A stretch of DNA of 64,000 bases, taken from NCBI RefSeq assembly GCF_006386545.1, contig NZ_SWAR01000004.1, forward strand, positions 124,001-188,000, in the 5' to 3' direction. The notes under the pieces were generated by a model that did not search any database, had not been told where the DNA came from, and saw nothing but the letters and a program-made list of their open reading frames with translations. Position numbers and translations under genes: made by a program. Below, one piece after another: positions 27,920 to 36,526 of the stretch. Every line of letters begins with the position of its first letter. Positions within the stretch are counted from its first letter, which is position 1. The stretch is from Methylibium rhizosphaerae (GTDB lineage: Bacteria; Pseudomonadota; Gammaproteobacteria; Burkholderiales; Burkholderiaceae_C).

Positions 27920-30616
27920 TCAGGCCACGAAGCGGCACAACGACGCCGGCGTGCGCGTGTCCATGTTGCGGCCGCGGTTCATGTGGTCGTCGACCTCGGC
28001 CGCGCAGCCGAGCATGCGCGGGTACAGGAAGATGGTGAACGCGGCCGTCTCGAGTTCGCGCTCGCCGATGTCGCCGCGCTGGAAGGGCCGCCACAGCATC
28101 TTGAGCAGCAGCGCTGCGATCACCGCGTCGACATTGACGCAGTAGACGTTGCGCGACACGCCGGCTTCGGCCAGGGCCTGCACCAGCTCGCGGTAGTAGG
28201 CATGGAAGACGTTGTATTCGCCGCGGCTTTGCAGCAGCTCGGCGATGAAGACCTCGCGCGGGTCGAAGTTCACCGGCTTGTCCTTGAACACCGGGTGGTT
28301 CACGCCGGGGATCTTGGCAATGTCCAGGCTGCCGAGGGTCTTGCGCTGCGCCTTGTATTGCGCATATCGGGCGGCGGTGCCCGCGGCCAGGGCCTTCAGG
28401 TCGACGCCGTGGCCGGCGTCGCTCGGGTCGGCCAGGCCGCTGCCCTCGAATTGCTGGTTCAGGAAGGCGATGCCTTCATAGCCGTTGCCGCCGTGCGTGT
28501 AGCCGGTGTGCGTGAGGAAACCGATCAGGGCCTTGTTGAGCTGCACGCGTTCCGGGCTCTCCGGGCCGTCGGCCGACACCGCGCCCTTGGCCCCTTGCGC
28601 CGAGATGGCGCCTGGGCCGTTGGTGAGCAACAGGCCAACCAGCGTCTGGAAGGCGAACAGGTCATCGTCGGCCGGAGCCCGGCCGAGCAGCGCAGCAAAG
28701 GCGACCTCGGCCAGGCTGCTTTCGCCCAGCAGCGCGGCATTCTCGAAGCCGCAGAAGCGTTGCGGCTCGTGCCGCGACGCGTCGGCCGAGGCGCCGATCA
28801 GCGTGCCGAACAGCCGCACCCACCACGGCAGGCTTTCCGCCGTGAGGCGCGACAGCCGCTTGGCCATGAGCGGGTTCCAGGCCAGGCTCGTGGTCACGGC
28901 GGCCAGCACGGCATCGGCCGTCGGGTGGCCGGGCAGGCTGGTGAGCCAGCGCACGAACACCGACTCGGCCCGGCGCGATCGCAGCGCTGCCAGCAGCGCC
29001 AGCGCACGTTCATCGGGCGCGGCGCCGAACAGCGGTTCGCTGCCGCTGATCTCGACACGTGCGACATCGAAGCCCGCATCCGCCGCATCGACCAGGCCGG
29101 CCGCCGAGAAGCGGTCGATCATCAGGCGCGCCGCCTCGCGCGCAGCCTCCTGCCGGCGCGGGCCGACGATGGCCGCGGCGGCAGCCAGCACCGCATTGGG
29201 CGCATTGCCGGCTTCGCGCGAGGCCTGCGCCGCGGCCAGCTCCGGGGTGCCGTGCAGGTTGCAGAACGCGGCCACCGCGGCGGCCATGAGCCGGTGATCG
29301 TTGGCGCTGCCCGGATGCTGCAGCAGCGCGAGGCAGGCATTGGCTTCCAGCGACTGCGTGGCCGCATCGAGCATCGACACGCCATGCAGACTGCTCACCT
29401 GCGTGACCGCGTCCATCAGGGAGGCGCCCGAGGCGTCCTTCATCGGCTGGCGGGGCGCAATGGCGCCCACCTGCCGGTTCACCCGCGCGATCTGCTCGTT
29501 GTAGGGCGCGATGGCCTCCACCACCGGCAGCGCGAGCTCGGGCGGCAGCACGCCCTGGTCGGCGCCGAACCACGGCTTGAGCGCGAGGCTGCCTTCAGGC
29601 GGGAAGTCGGGCAGCGTGGCGTTGGCACGCATCACCGCGGTCAGCGCGGCCGGGATGTGCGCGATGTTGGTGACCAGCGCGCCCTTGGCCGAGAACACCG
29701 GCGTCTCGGGGGTGAAGATCGCATCGACGCCGAACTTGTCCATGAACCAGCGCTCCTTGGCGAGCGCGTCGTCGCTGCCGCCGGCCATGGCGCCGGCATG
29801 GCCGACCGCGCGGGTCAGCTTGCTCTTCCAGCGGCCGACCACGCAGGCGACCACCGGCTTGCTGAACTGCGCATCGAGCTCGTAGTAGCCGCCCGGCTCG
29901 CAATACAGCACCGCGGCCTTGCTGCGTGCGTCGTTGGCCAGCGCAAAGGCGAACTCGGGCGCGGCGTAGTGGATGTAGACGTCCTTGCCGCTGGAGATCA
30001 CGGTGGTGGTGCCCCAGCCCGCCAGCCGCAGGTACTGCGCGATGGTGGTGGAGAAGCCGCCGGAGTTGGAGAAGATCGCGACCGAGCCCGGCCGCAGCGT
30101 GTCGCCGGGGTTGTCGCCACCGAGCGCGCCGCCGATGCGCACCTGGTTCCAGGCGTCGGCCACGCCCAGGCCGTTGGCGCCGAAGATGTCGACGCCGCGC
30201 TGCTGGCCCATCGCGCGGATCTCGCGCGCGTCGTGCACGGCGATCTTCTCGGTGATGATGAAGATCTTCTTCAGCTCCGGGTTCACGCGGATCAGCTCGG
30301 CGACGCCGTCGCGCGCGGCCGAGGGCGGCAGGTAGACCACGCCGCAGTTGAACCGGTGCCCGGCCTCCAGCCCTTCGCGCACGTTGTTGAACACCGGGAT
30401 GGGGCCTGCCGGCGTTTCGAGCACCTGCCCGCCCTTGCCCGGCGCGGTGCCGAACACCACGTTGCCGCCCGAATAGGCATGGCTCACCGGCGTGACGTCG
30501 CTTGACTCGCCGCCCAGGATGTTGAGCACGCACACGCGGTCGTCGCGCGACGCCACCTGCGACAGCGAGCTGATGCCGACGAAGTACTTGAAATCACCCA
30601 CGCTCTGACGGTCCAT
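27920..30616 (-). CDS. ATP-citrate-lyase alpha-like protein (CoA-binding plus citrate-synthase-like domains)
   Basis: 898 residues from the ATG at 30616, preferred because GGAGG lies 8 bases upstream; an in-frame ATG at 30631 is possible. The first ~350 residues resemble succinyl-CoA synthetase alpha/AclA, with SNSGGFSTTIAQY and the phospho-histidine motif GHAGA (His at 273). The last ~300 residues resemble a citrate-synthase-type lyase domain (LTHTGYTHGGNGYEGIAFL; IPGVNHPVFKDKP). A ~230-residue middle region (about 345-575) is not recognised; typical AclA is near 600 residues, so this protein is much longer. With the next gene it could split citrate, or another citrate-like acid, to acyl-CoA and oxaloacetate. 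Activity is inferred. Confidence 0.75.
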   Translation of the reverse strand: MDRQSVGDFKYFVGISSLSQVASRDDRVCVLNILGGESSDVTPVSHAYSGGNVVFGTAPGKGGQVLETPAGPIPVFNNVREGLEAGHRFNCGVVYLPPSAARDGVAELIRVNPELKKIFIITEKIAVHDAREIRAMGQQRGVDIFGANGLGVADAWNQVRIGGALGGDNPGDTLRPGSVAIFSNSGGFSTTIAQYLRLAGWGTTTVISSGKDVYIHYAAPEFAFALANDARSKAAVLYCEPGGYYELDAQFSKPVVACVVGRWKSKLTRAVGHAGAMAGGSDDALAKERWFMDKFGVDAIFTPETPVFSAKGALVTNIAHIPAALTAVMRANATLPDFPPEGSLALKPWFGADQGVLPPELALPVVEAIAPYNEQIARVNRQVGAIAPRQPMKDASGASLMDAVTQVSSLHGVSMLDAATQSLEANACLALLQHPGSANDHRLMAAAVAAFCNLHGTPELAAAQASREAGNAPNAVLAAAAAIVGPRRQEAAREAARLMIDRFSAAGLVDAADAGFDVARVEISGSEPLFGAAPDERALALLAALRSRRAESVFVRWLTSLPGHPTADAVLAAVTTSLAWNPLMAKRLSRLTAESLPWWVRLFGTLIGASADASRHEPQRFCGFENAALLGESSLAEVAFAALLGRAPADDDLFAFQTLVGLLLTNGPGAISAQGAKGAVSADGPESPERVQLNKALIGFLTHTGYTHGGNGYEGIAFLNQQFEGSGLADPSDAGHGVDLKALAAGTAARYAQYKAQRKTLGSLDIAKIPGVNHPVFKDKPVNFDPREVFIAELLQSRGEYNVFHAYYRELVQALAEAGVSRNVYCVNVDAVIAALLLKMLWRPFQRGDIGERELETAAFTIFLYPRMLGCAAEVDDHMNRGRNMDTRTPASLCRFVA

Positions 30617-30634
30617 GGTTCGTCCCTCCATCGC

Positions 30635-31924
30635 TCAAGCCGCAACGGCAGCCGCCGCCACACCCAGCTTCGCCGCGATCTGTTCGCGGCCGCCGGCCTT
30701 CATCCATGCATCGACCCTGCGGGCGTACTGGATGACCTCGCTGATGTCGGAGTCGAAACCGAAGATGCGATAGGGCAGGCCGAGCGCGTCGCAGGTGTCG
30801 CGCAGCGCCGCCATGCCGCGCACGAGGTTGGGCCCGCCGCGGCCCACCACCACCGACAGCGGCGTCGGACCGTGGCTGCTGAAGTGCTCGCGCAAGGCAT
30901 CGGCGATCGCCCGCAGCGTTTCGTGGATGTCGGTGTTGTTGCTCTTGCCGCCGATGACGAACAGCACGTTGGCCTGGCGCAGCCAGTGCTTGAAGCAGAT
31001 GCGCGCCACCGCCTTCATCTTCTCGTACGGCGGGTTGCCGCCGAAGTCGGAGCTGATGATCGCGTCGTCGCCCAGCATCTCGGTCACGAGCGAGTTGGCG
31101 CCGCCGCCGAAGGTCGGGGCCAGCACCGTGCCGTGCGGGTTGATCACGTACACGTCGCTCTGGCCCTGGTGGGTGCGCAGCTGGTTGATCTCCTGCTCGA
31201 AGTCGGAGTAGTCGGCCGCGAACAGGTGGGCCGGCAGGTCGAGCCGGTGCCAGCGCGGGTCGTCGCGGTCGAAGCCGGCCTTGAAGTCGCAGGCCACCGG
31301 CGTGAGCCGGCCCTTCGCGTCTTCCCGCAGGCGGATCGGGTTGAGCTCCAGCGTGGTCATGCCGAAGTTGTGGAACAGCTCCCACAGCTTGGGCAGCTGC
31401 TGCACCAGCGGCGAGATGATCTCCCTGGGCGCGCCGATCTCGCTCAGCGCATTGGCCACCACGAAGGCCTTGAGCCCGGTGAGCGGGTCGAACGGCACCT
31501 GTGCGACGTGGCGCTTGTCGACTTCCTCGATGTCCATGCCGCCCATGTGCGTGAGCGTCATGGTGGGCGCGCGGAAGTGGGTGGAGTCGCTGATGGAGAA
31601 GTACACCTCGTGTTTCGCCGGCACGCCCGCCTCGAAAGTCACGCCGTTGGCCTTGGCACGGGTGTGGCCCACCACGTGCTCCACGAAGTAGAGCCGCTCC
31701 TTTTCGGCCAGCGCCGCCTTCAGGTCCTTCGCGCGGCCAAGCAGCCCGGCCTTGCCCTTCTTGCCGATACCGCCCTTGAACACCGGCTTGATGAAGACCT
31801 GCCCGTGGCGGTCGATCAGGGACTTGATCTCCTCTTCGCTGGCCGCAGGGCCCAGCACTTCGGGAACAGGAAAGCCCGCGAACTGAAGCAAGCGGGCGCC
31901 GTGCAGCATGCCGGTGATCTGCAT
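30635..31924 (-). CDS. ATP-citrate-lyase beta-like ATP-grasp protein
   Basis: 429 residues. The N-terminal ATP-grasp domain has IKPVFKGGIGKKGKAGL (about 45-61) and ends in LELNPIRL, the metal-binding Glu/Asn motif of succinyl-CoA-synthetase beta subunits. The C-terminal part (about 260-420) matches the citrate-binding portion of ATP-citrate lyase, with GGGANSLVTEMLGD and VVVGRGGPNLVRGM. The start at 31924 has an AGGAGA site. It lies 18 bases ahead of the alpha-like gene, so the two are one operon and probably one enzyme. Upstream, 31925-32205 holds a tandem repeat and a probable promoter for the divergent lipoprotein gene. Confidence 0.78.
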   Translation of the reverse strand: MQITGMLHGARLLQFAGFPVPEVLGPAASEEEIKSLIDRHGQVFIKPVFKGGIGKKGKAGLLGRAKDLKAALAEKERLYFVEHVVGHTRAKANGVTFEAGVPAKHEVYFSISDSTHFRAPTMTLTHMGGMDIEEVDKRHVAQVPFDPLTGLKAFVVANALSEIGAPREIISPLVQQLPKLWELFHNFGMTTLELNPIRLREDAKGRLTPVACDFKAGFDRDDPRWHRLDLPAHLFAADYSDFEQEINQLRTHQGQSDVYVINPHGTVLAPTFGGGANSLVTEMLGDDAIISSDFGGNPPYEKMKAVARICFKHWLRQANVLFVIGGKSNNTDIHETLRAIADALREHFSSHGPTPLSVVVGRGGPNLVRGMAALRDTCDALGLPYRIFGFDSDISEVIQYARRVDAWMKAGGREQIAAKLGVAAAAVAA

Positions 31925-32064
31925 GTGTTGTCTCCTGGCGTTGGGGTCTGGCTGGCGAACCCGTGCAAGGCTAGGAATGCAAGCTGTCGATTGGCCGTCA
32001 GACCCTGGTGGTGCCGGGGCAATCACGTTCTGCGCGCAGTGAGGGCCGCACGCAGGAGGATCGC

Positions 32065-32108
32065 GCTGTCGTACCCGCCCTTCAGCTGTCGTACCCGCCC
32101 TTTAGAAT
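32065..32108 (+). promoter_or_regulatory. 20-bp tandem repeat ending in a -10-like TAGAAT
   Basis: Two 20-base units (32065-32084 and 32085-32104) differ at a single position; both contain GTCGTACCCGCCCTT. The second runs into TAGAAT (32103-32108), a good sigma-70 -10 box, with a weak TTCAGC 16 bases before it. The expected start point is about 90 bases ahead of the lipoprotein start codon. Confidence 0.45.
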
Positions 32109-32205
32109 CGCGCGCTTACGAAGCTTTACAAGCACCAGTCGACAGGGGCCGCGCACGGCTTGCGAGGCCTCGCGGCGAGATGGCGCATACCCGGAGGGGA
32201 TTCTC

Positions 32206-34525
32206 TTGAAGCTGAAGCAGCAAGGCCGCCTACGTCGTGGGGGTGCATTGGCCGGTGTCCTGTTGTGGCTGTTGAGCGGCTGCGGTGGGGGTGGTGGGGG
32301 TGGTGGGGGTGGTGGGGGTGCCGACGCAGGCGCCAGCCCACCTCCAGGCCCCCCGGTCGCGGCCTACTCGATCGGCGGCACTGCGACGGGCATCTCGGGA
32401 CCGGGGTTGGTGCTCCAGCTCAATGGCGCCGCCGACGCAGACGTTGAGCGCCGGGTCCACCTACGCCGTGACGGTCAGGAGCAATCCCGCCGGCCAGGTG
32501 TGCGCCCTTCAAAACGCCAGCGGCACCGTCAATGCCAATGTGACGAGCGTCACCGTGGCCTGCACGACACCCGAGCCCCCGGCGCCTGACGCCTTCCGAC
32601 TCGGCGGCACCATCAGCGGCCTTGCAGGCTCCGGCCTGATCTTGCGCAACGGCATGCAGGACCTGCCGATCGCAGCCGGCACCACGAGCTTCGTGTTTCC
32701 CGGGACCTTGGCATCCGGTGCCGGATACCAGGTGGGCATTGCCGCGCAGCCGACCACACCGGCGCAGACATGCACCGTCTCCAACGGGATGGGCATGGTG
32801 GGTTCATCCGACGTCACCAACGTCTCGGTGAGTTGCGTGACCCCGCCGGCATCGTCGACCGGTGGTCTCACCCTCGATACGAACTCGATGGCTTTTGAAG
32901 GCGAAGAGGGTCAGTCAGTCGCGCCGCAGAGCCTTTCCGGCGCCATTGCCGGGGCCACCGAGCCGGTCATCGTCACCGTCACCGTCACGGACAACGGTTT
33001 GCTGGGCGCCAGCTTCAGCCTGACCAGCTCCACGAGCGGACAGTTGCGAGTGACGCCACGCCAGCCCGGCAATCTGGCGCCGGGCGTCTACCGGGACAAC
33101 ATCACCGTCAGCGCCTGCTACGACAGCGCTTGCGCAAGACCCGTACCGGGCAGTCCGAAGGCCGTCGAGGTGACCTACACCGTCAAGACAAACAACCCGG
33201 CCCCGGTCCTGCACCTGTCGGATCATGGTGTTGCGTTCGCTTCGGTGCCGGGCTCGGCACAGCTGTCTCGCAGGGTGGTCGTGCGCGACTCCAGCGGCGC
33301 GACATTCGGGTGGAAGGCCGCCTCGAGCGCAACCTGGCTCAGTGCAAGCTCCGCCGGTGCGAGCGGCGGGGTGCTGCAACTGACCGCCAACCCAGCCGGC
33401 TTGCCCGACGGTTTGCACCAGGCCACGGTCAGCGTGAGTTCGGACAACCCGGCCATAGCCGGCGCGGAGCTCATCCGCGTGGGGCTGTACGTGAGCCAGG
33501 CGGCATCCGCCGCGAGCCTCGGCATGCCGCTGTCGAACCCCATCCCGGCCATCGCGCAGACGGCGCACGCGGTCGATCCCATCCGCCCCCTGGTGTACTC
33601 GACCGCGGGCTCGACGATCGCTGCCAACCATGTGCACACCGGCGCCAGGGCGGCCACGCTCACCGTTCCTGGCGCTGAACTGGGCGGCGTGGCCACCAAC
33701 GACGACGGCAGCCGGCTTTACGCGCTGAACTACGCGAACGGCACCGTCGTGGTCATCGACCTCGACACGATGGGCATCGTGCGCAGCTACGGCTTCCCGC
33801 AACTGCAGATGTCGGGCGAGGCATTGAAGAGCAGCCGCATCCACCATGCACGCGTCCATGGCCGGCCCGTGCTGCTGATGACCCATGCCCGCCTGCCCGC
33901 CGGCGACGCCACGCGAGATGCGGTCGCCCTGTTCAAGGCAGACACCGGAGAACTGGTCGGCGAGTTGTTCGGCGTCCCCGGTTGGGAGTTCACGCGGCTG
34001 GCCGTCAGCCGAGACGGCACGACGGCATACGCCGCCGACGCCGGGCTGAGCGGCATCCTCTCCACCGCACGCGTCGCGCTTCGCGCGAACTCGCTGGGCA
34101 ACGTCTACGGCAGGGCCGTTGCTGCAACCGTAGGCGTGAACGAGAGCACGCTGCAGGACATCGCCACCAATGAGGACGGCTCACGCGTCTGGGTGGGCTA
34201 CGGCACGGACCGGTTCGTGCGCGAGGCTGTCTACAACGGCACCAGCCTGGATTGGACCGCGGGCCTCGCCGAATTCGGGTTGCCGAGCAACGTGCAGACC
34301 AACGGCATGGCCCTCGCCGACATCGAGGTCGACGCCTACGGCAAGCTGTTCGTTCACGACGACGTCTACGACCTGCGGGTCTACACGCCTTCGGGGACGC
34401 TGCAACAGCGTTGGCAGAACCTGGCGGACGCGACGCTGGTGGCCGAAGGCTCGGGCTCCATGCGCATGTCGAGCGACGGCCTCAGGCTGATCGGCAATGG
34501 CCGGCTGATGAGCATCCAGCCCTAG
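32206..34525 (+). CDS. Ig-like/beta-propeller surface lipoprotein, reading frame broken near residue 75
   Basis: The N-terminal frame opens at a TTG at 32206 with a strong GGAGGGG site. It codes for a signal peptide and lipobox LLSGC, then 12 glycines, then a repeat starting YSIGGTATGISGPGLVLQLN. At about 32430-32450 the frame breaks, and the rest continues in the +1-shifted frame (SAGSTYAVTVRSNPAGQVC). Downstream there is a second repeat of the same kind (DAFRLGGTISGLAGSGLILR), Ig/BACON-like domains (about 32860-33490) and a propeller-like region (about 33560-34520) with repeated DDGSRLYALNYANGTVVVID-type blades. Comparing the two repeats suggests about 25 residues were lost at the break. 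It would be an outer-membrane lipoprotein exposing an adhesive or binding domain. The shift could also be a sequencing error. Confidence 0.65.
32284..32319 (+). repeat. Four 9-bp tandem units coding for polyglycine
   Basis: GGTGGGGGT repeated four times without a mismatch, directly after the lipobox cysteine codon. Changes in copy number would alter the glycine linker by three residues per unit and keep the frame. Confidence 0.85.
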
Positions 34526-34543
34526 ATCAGCGGCCGGTTCCAA

Positions 34544-34577
34544 GCAAGAGGGCCACTCATGCGAGTGGCCCTCTTGC
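34544..34577 (+). terminator. Strong hairpin terminator after the lipoprotein gene
   Basis: Perfect 15-bp inverted repeat (GCAAGAGGGCCACTC and its complement) with a 4-base ATGC loop, 18 bases after the stop codon. It can serve both this gene and the convergent PEP-CTERM gene; a short CTTGT follows instead of a long T-run. Confidence 0.75.
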
Positions 34578-34605
34578 CTTGTGACTGCCGAAGCCTGGCG
34601 GCCTG

Positions 34606-35187
34606 CTAGGGCCGGCGGCGGCGCCCCAGCCAGCCGACGATGCCGAGGCCGGCGGCCAGCAGCGCATAGGTCTGCGGCTCGGGCACCGGCGTGATGAGCG
34701 CCGCGTGGGACAGCTCCTGCGTCATGCCGTTACCGTTGACCGACACACCGAGCATCGAATAGTCGATGCTGGTGATGCCCTCGGTGCCGCCGTTGAACAG
34801 GTACATGCTGAACGAGTTCGCGCCCATCAGCGAGATCGCGAAGAAGCCGGTGATCGCGGTGTCGAAGGTCAGCGTGCCGGAAATGCCGTTCGGGCTGGAA
34901 GTGAACGGGCCGCTGCCGGCGTCGTCGCTCTTGCCGACCAGCACCCACGGCACGTTGCCGACGAACGACTGGAAGTCCATCTGCGCCTGCAACAGGAAGT
35001 CGTCGCGCTGCTGGACGTCGTTGCCTGCCCAGGCGCCGGAACATGCCAGGGCGTCCGTCTCGAATCCGGCGGTCATCACCCCGCCGTTGTTGCAACTGAG
35101 GCCGGTGGCCGTGAGGGCTGCCTGGGATGGCGCGGCCAGTGCCGACAACGCCGCCGCAGACAGGAGAGAACGTGTAAGCCAATGCAT
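34606..35187 (-). CDS. PEP-CTERM sorting-domain exported protein
   Basis: 193 residues. Signal peptide about 1-24 (LLSAAALSALAAPSQA). The secreted body is about 25-165, with two cysteines (LSCNN, LACSG) that may form a disulphide. The C-terminus is a canonical PEP-CTERM signal: VPEPQTYALLAAGLG, a hydrophobic helix and the basic end RRRRP. Such proteins are processed by exosortase EpsH/XrtA in bacteria that make exopolysaccharide; no exosortase gene lies in the window. GGAGG is 4 bases before the ATG at 35187. The exported domain itself is not recognised. Confidence 0.88.
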   Translation of the reverse strand: MHWLTRSLLSAAALSALAAPSQAALTATGLSCNNGGVMTAGFETDALACSGAWAGNDVQQRDDFLLQAQMDFQSFVGNVPWVLVGKSDDAGSGPFTSSPNGISGTLTFDTAITGFFAISLMGANSFSMYLFNGGTEGITSIDYSMLGVSVNGNGMTQELSHAALITPVPEPQTYALLAAGLGIVGWLGRRRRP

Positions 35188-35317
35188 GGCACCTCCGTGG
35201 GTAGTGGCCGATGTCAAGCGCGCCGTCGCTCTTGAGCTGCCGGGACAATAGGCCTTCTTCCCGTTCTGCGGTGGGGTCCTGCACCCTCTCGTCTCAGTCT
35301 TCACCTTTCGATACGTA

Positions 35318-35332
35318 CCGGCCGGCGGCCGG
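35318..35332. terminator. Hairpin immediately after prpF
   Basis: Inverted repeat CCGGCC/GGCCGG with a 3-base loop, starting two bases past the prpF stop. There is no T-run, so termination strength is uncertain. Confidence 0.35.
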
Positions 35333-35333
35333 A

Positions 35334-36524
35334 TCAGAACGCGTCGCCGGGCACGCGCACGACCCCTTCCATCAGCACCCGCGCGCTGCGGCTCATGACG
35401 GCCTTGGTGACCACCCATTCGCCGTCCACCCGTTGCGCCTGCGCACCCACGCGCAAGGTGCCCGACGGATGGCCGAACCGCACCGCCTGGCGCTCGCCGC
35501 CGCCGGCCGCGAGGTTGACCAGCGTGCCGGGAATGGCCGCGGCCGTGCCGATGGCCACCGCGGCGGTGCCCATCATCGCGTGGTGCAGCTTGCCCATCGA
35601 GAGCGCCCGCACCAGCAGGTCCACGTCGCCTGCCGCCACCGGCTTGCCGCTGGAGGCGATGTAGTCGCGGGGCCGGGCGACGAAAGCGATCTTGGGCGTG
35701 TGCTGCCGCATGGCCGCTTCGTCGACGTGCCTGATGAGCCCCATGCGCACCGCGCCATGGGCCCGGATGGTCTCGAACATCGCCAGCGCCTTCGCATCGC
35801 CGTTGATCGCGTCCTGCAGCTCGCATCCGGTGTAGCCGATGGCCTCGGCCTTCACGAAGATGGTCGGGATGCCGGCGTTGATCATGGTGGCGTCGAGCGT
35901 GCCGACGCCCGGCACCTCGAGCTGGTCGACGAGGCGGCCGGTGGGGAACATCGAGCCGCCGGCGCCCTCTTCCTCGGCCGCCGGGTCCATGAACTCCAGC
36001 TGCACTTCGGCAGCCGGGAAGGTCACGCCGTCGAGCTCGAAGTCGCCGGTTTCCTGCACCGCGCCATGGGTCATGGGCACGTGCGCGACGATGGTCTTGC
36101 CGATGTTGGCCTGCCAGATGCGCACCACCGCCACGCCGTCGCGCGGCACGCGGCTCGCGTCGACGAGGCCGCTGCCGATGGCGAACGGGCCGACGGCCGA
36201 CGACAGGTTGCCGCAATTGCCGCTCCAGTCGACGAAGGGCTTGTCGATCGACACCTGGCCGAACAGGTAGTCCACGTCGTGGTCGGCCCGCGTGCTCTTC
36301 GAAACGATGACCGCCTTGCTGGTGCTCGACGTGGCGCCGCCCATGCCGTCGATCTGCTTGCCGTAGGGGTCGGGGCTGCCGATCACCCGCAGCAACAGCG
36401 CGTCACGGGCCTTGCCCGGCTGCCGCGCGGCCTCGGGGAGGTCCTGCAGGCGGAAGAACACGCCCTTGCTGGTGCCGCCGCGCATGTAGGTGGCGGGAAT
36501 GCCGATCTGCGGGGTGCGGGCCAT
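35334..36524 (-). CDS. prpF: 2-methylaconitate cis-trans isomerase PrpF
   Basis: 396-residue enzyme with a tandem diaminopimelate-epimerase-like fold. It isomerises the 2-methylaconitate made by AcnD into the cis form that aconitase can hydrate. Seen: IPATYMRGGTSKGVFF (about 9-24) and SGNCGNLSSAVGPFAI (about 101-116), strongly conserved PrpF motifs with the active-site Lys and Cys. It starts 2 bases after the acnD stop, as in other AcnD-type operons. Last gene of the operon. Confidence 0.95.
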   Translation of the reverse strand: MARTPQIGIPATYMRGGTSKGVFFRLQDLPEAARQPGKARDALLLRVIGSPDPYGKQIDGMGGATSSTSKAVIVSKSTRADHDVDYLFGQVSIDKPFVDWSGNCGNLSSAVGPFAIGSGLVDASRVPRDGVAVVRIWQANIGKTIVAHVPMTHGAVQETGDFELDGVTFPAAEVQLEFMDPAAEEEGAGGSMFPTGRLVDQLEVPGVGTLDATMINAGIPTIFVKAEAIGYTGCELQDAINGDAKALAMFETIRAHGAVRMGLIRHVDEAAMRQHTPKIAFVARPRDYIASSGKPVAAGDVDLLVRALSMGKLHHAMMGTAAVAIGTAAAIPGTLVNLAAGGGERQAVRFGHPSGTLRVGAQAQRVDGEWVVTKAVMSRSARVLMEGVVRVPGDAF

Positions 36525-36526
36525 GC

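Noticed and set aside
35212-35217. TTGACA on the minus strand ahead of the PEP-CTERM gene.
   Set aside because: A -10 box at the normal distance would fall on the ribosome site or start codon, and none is seen.
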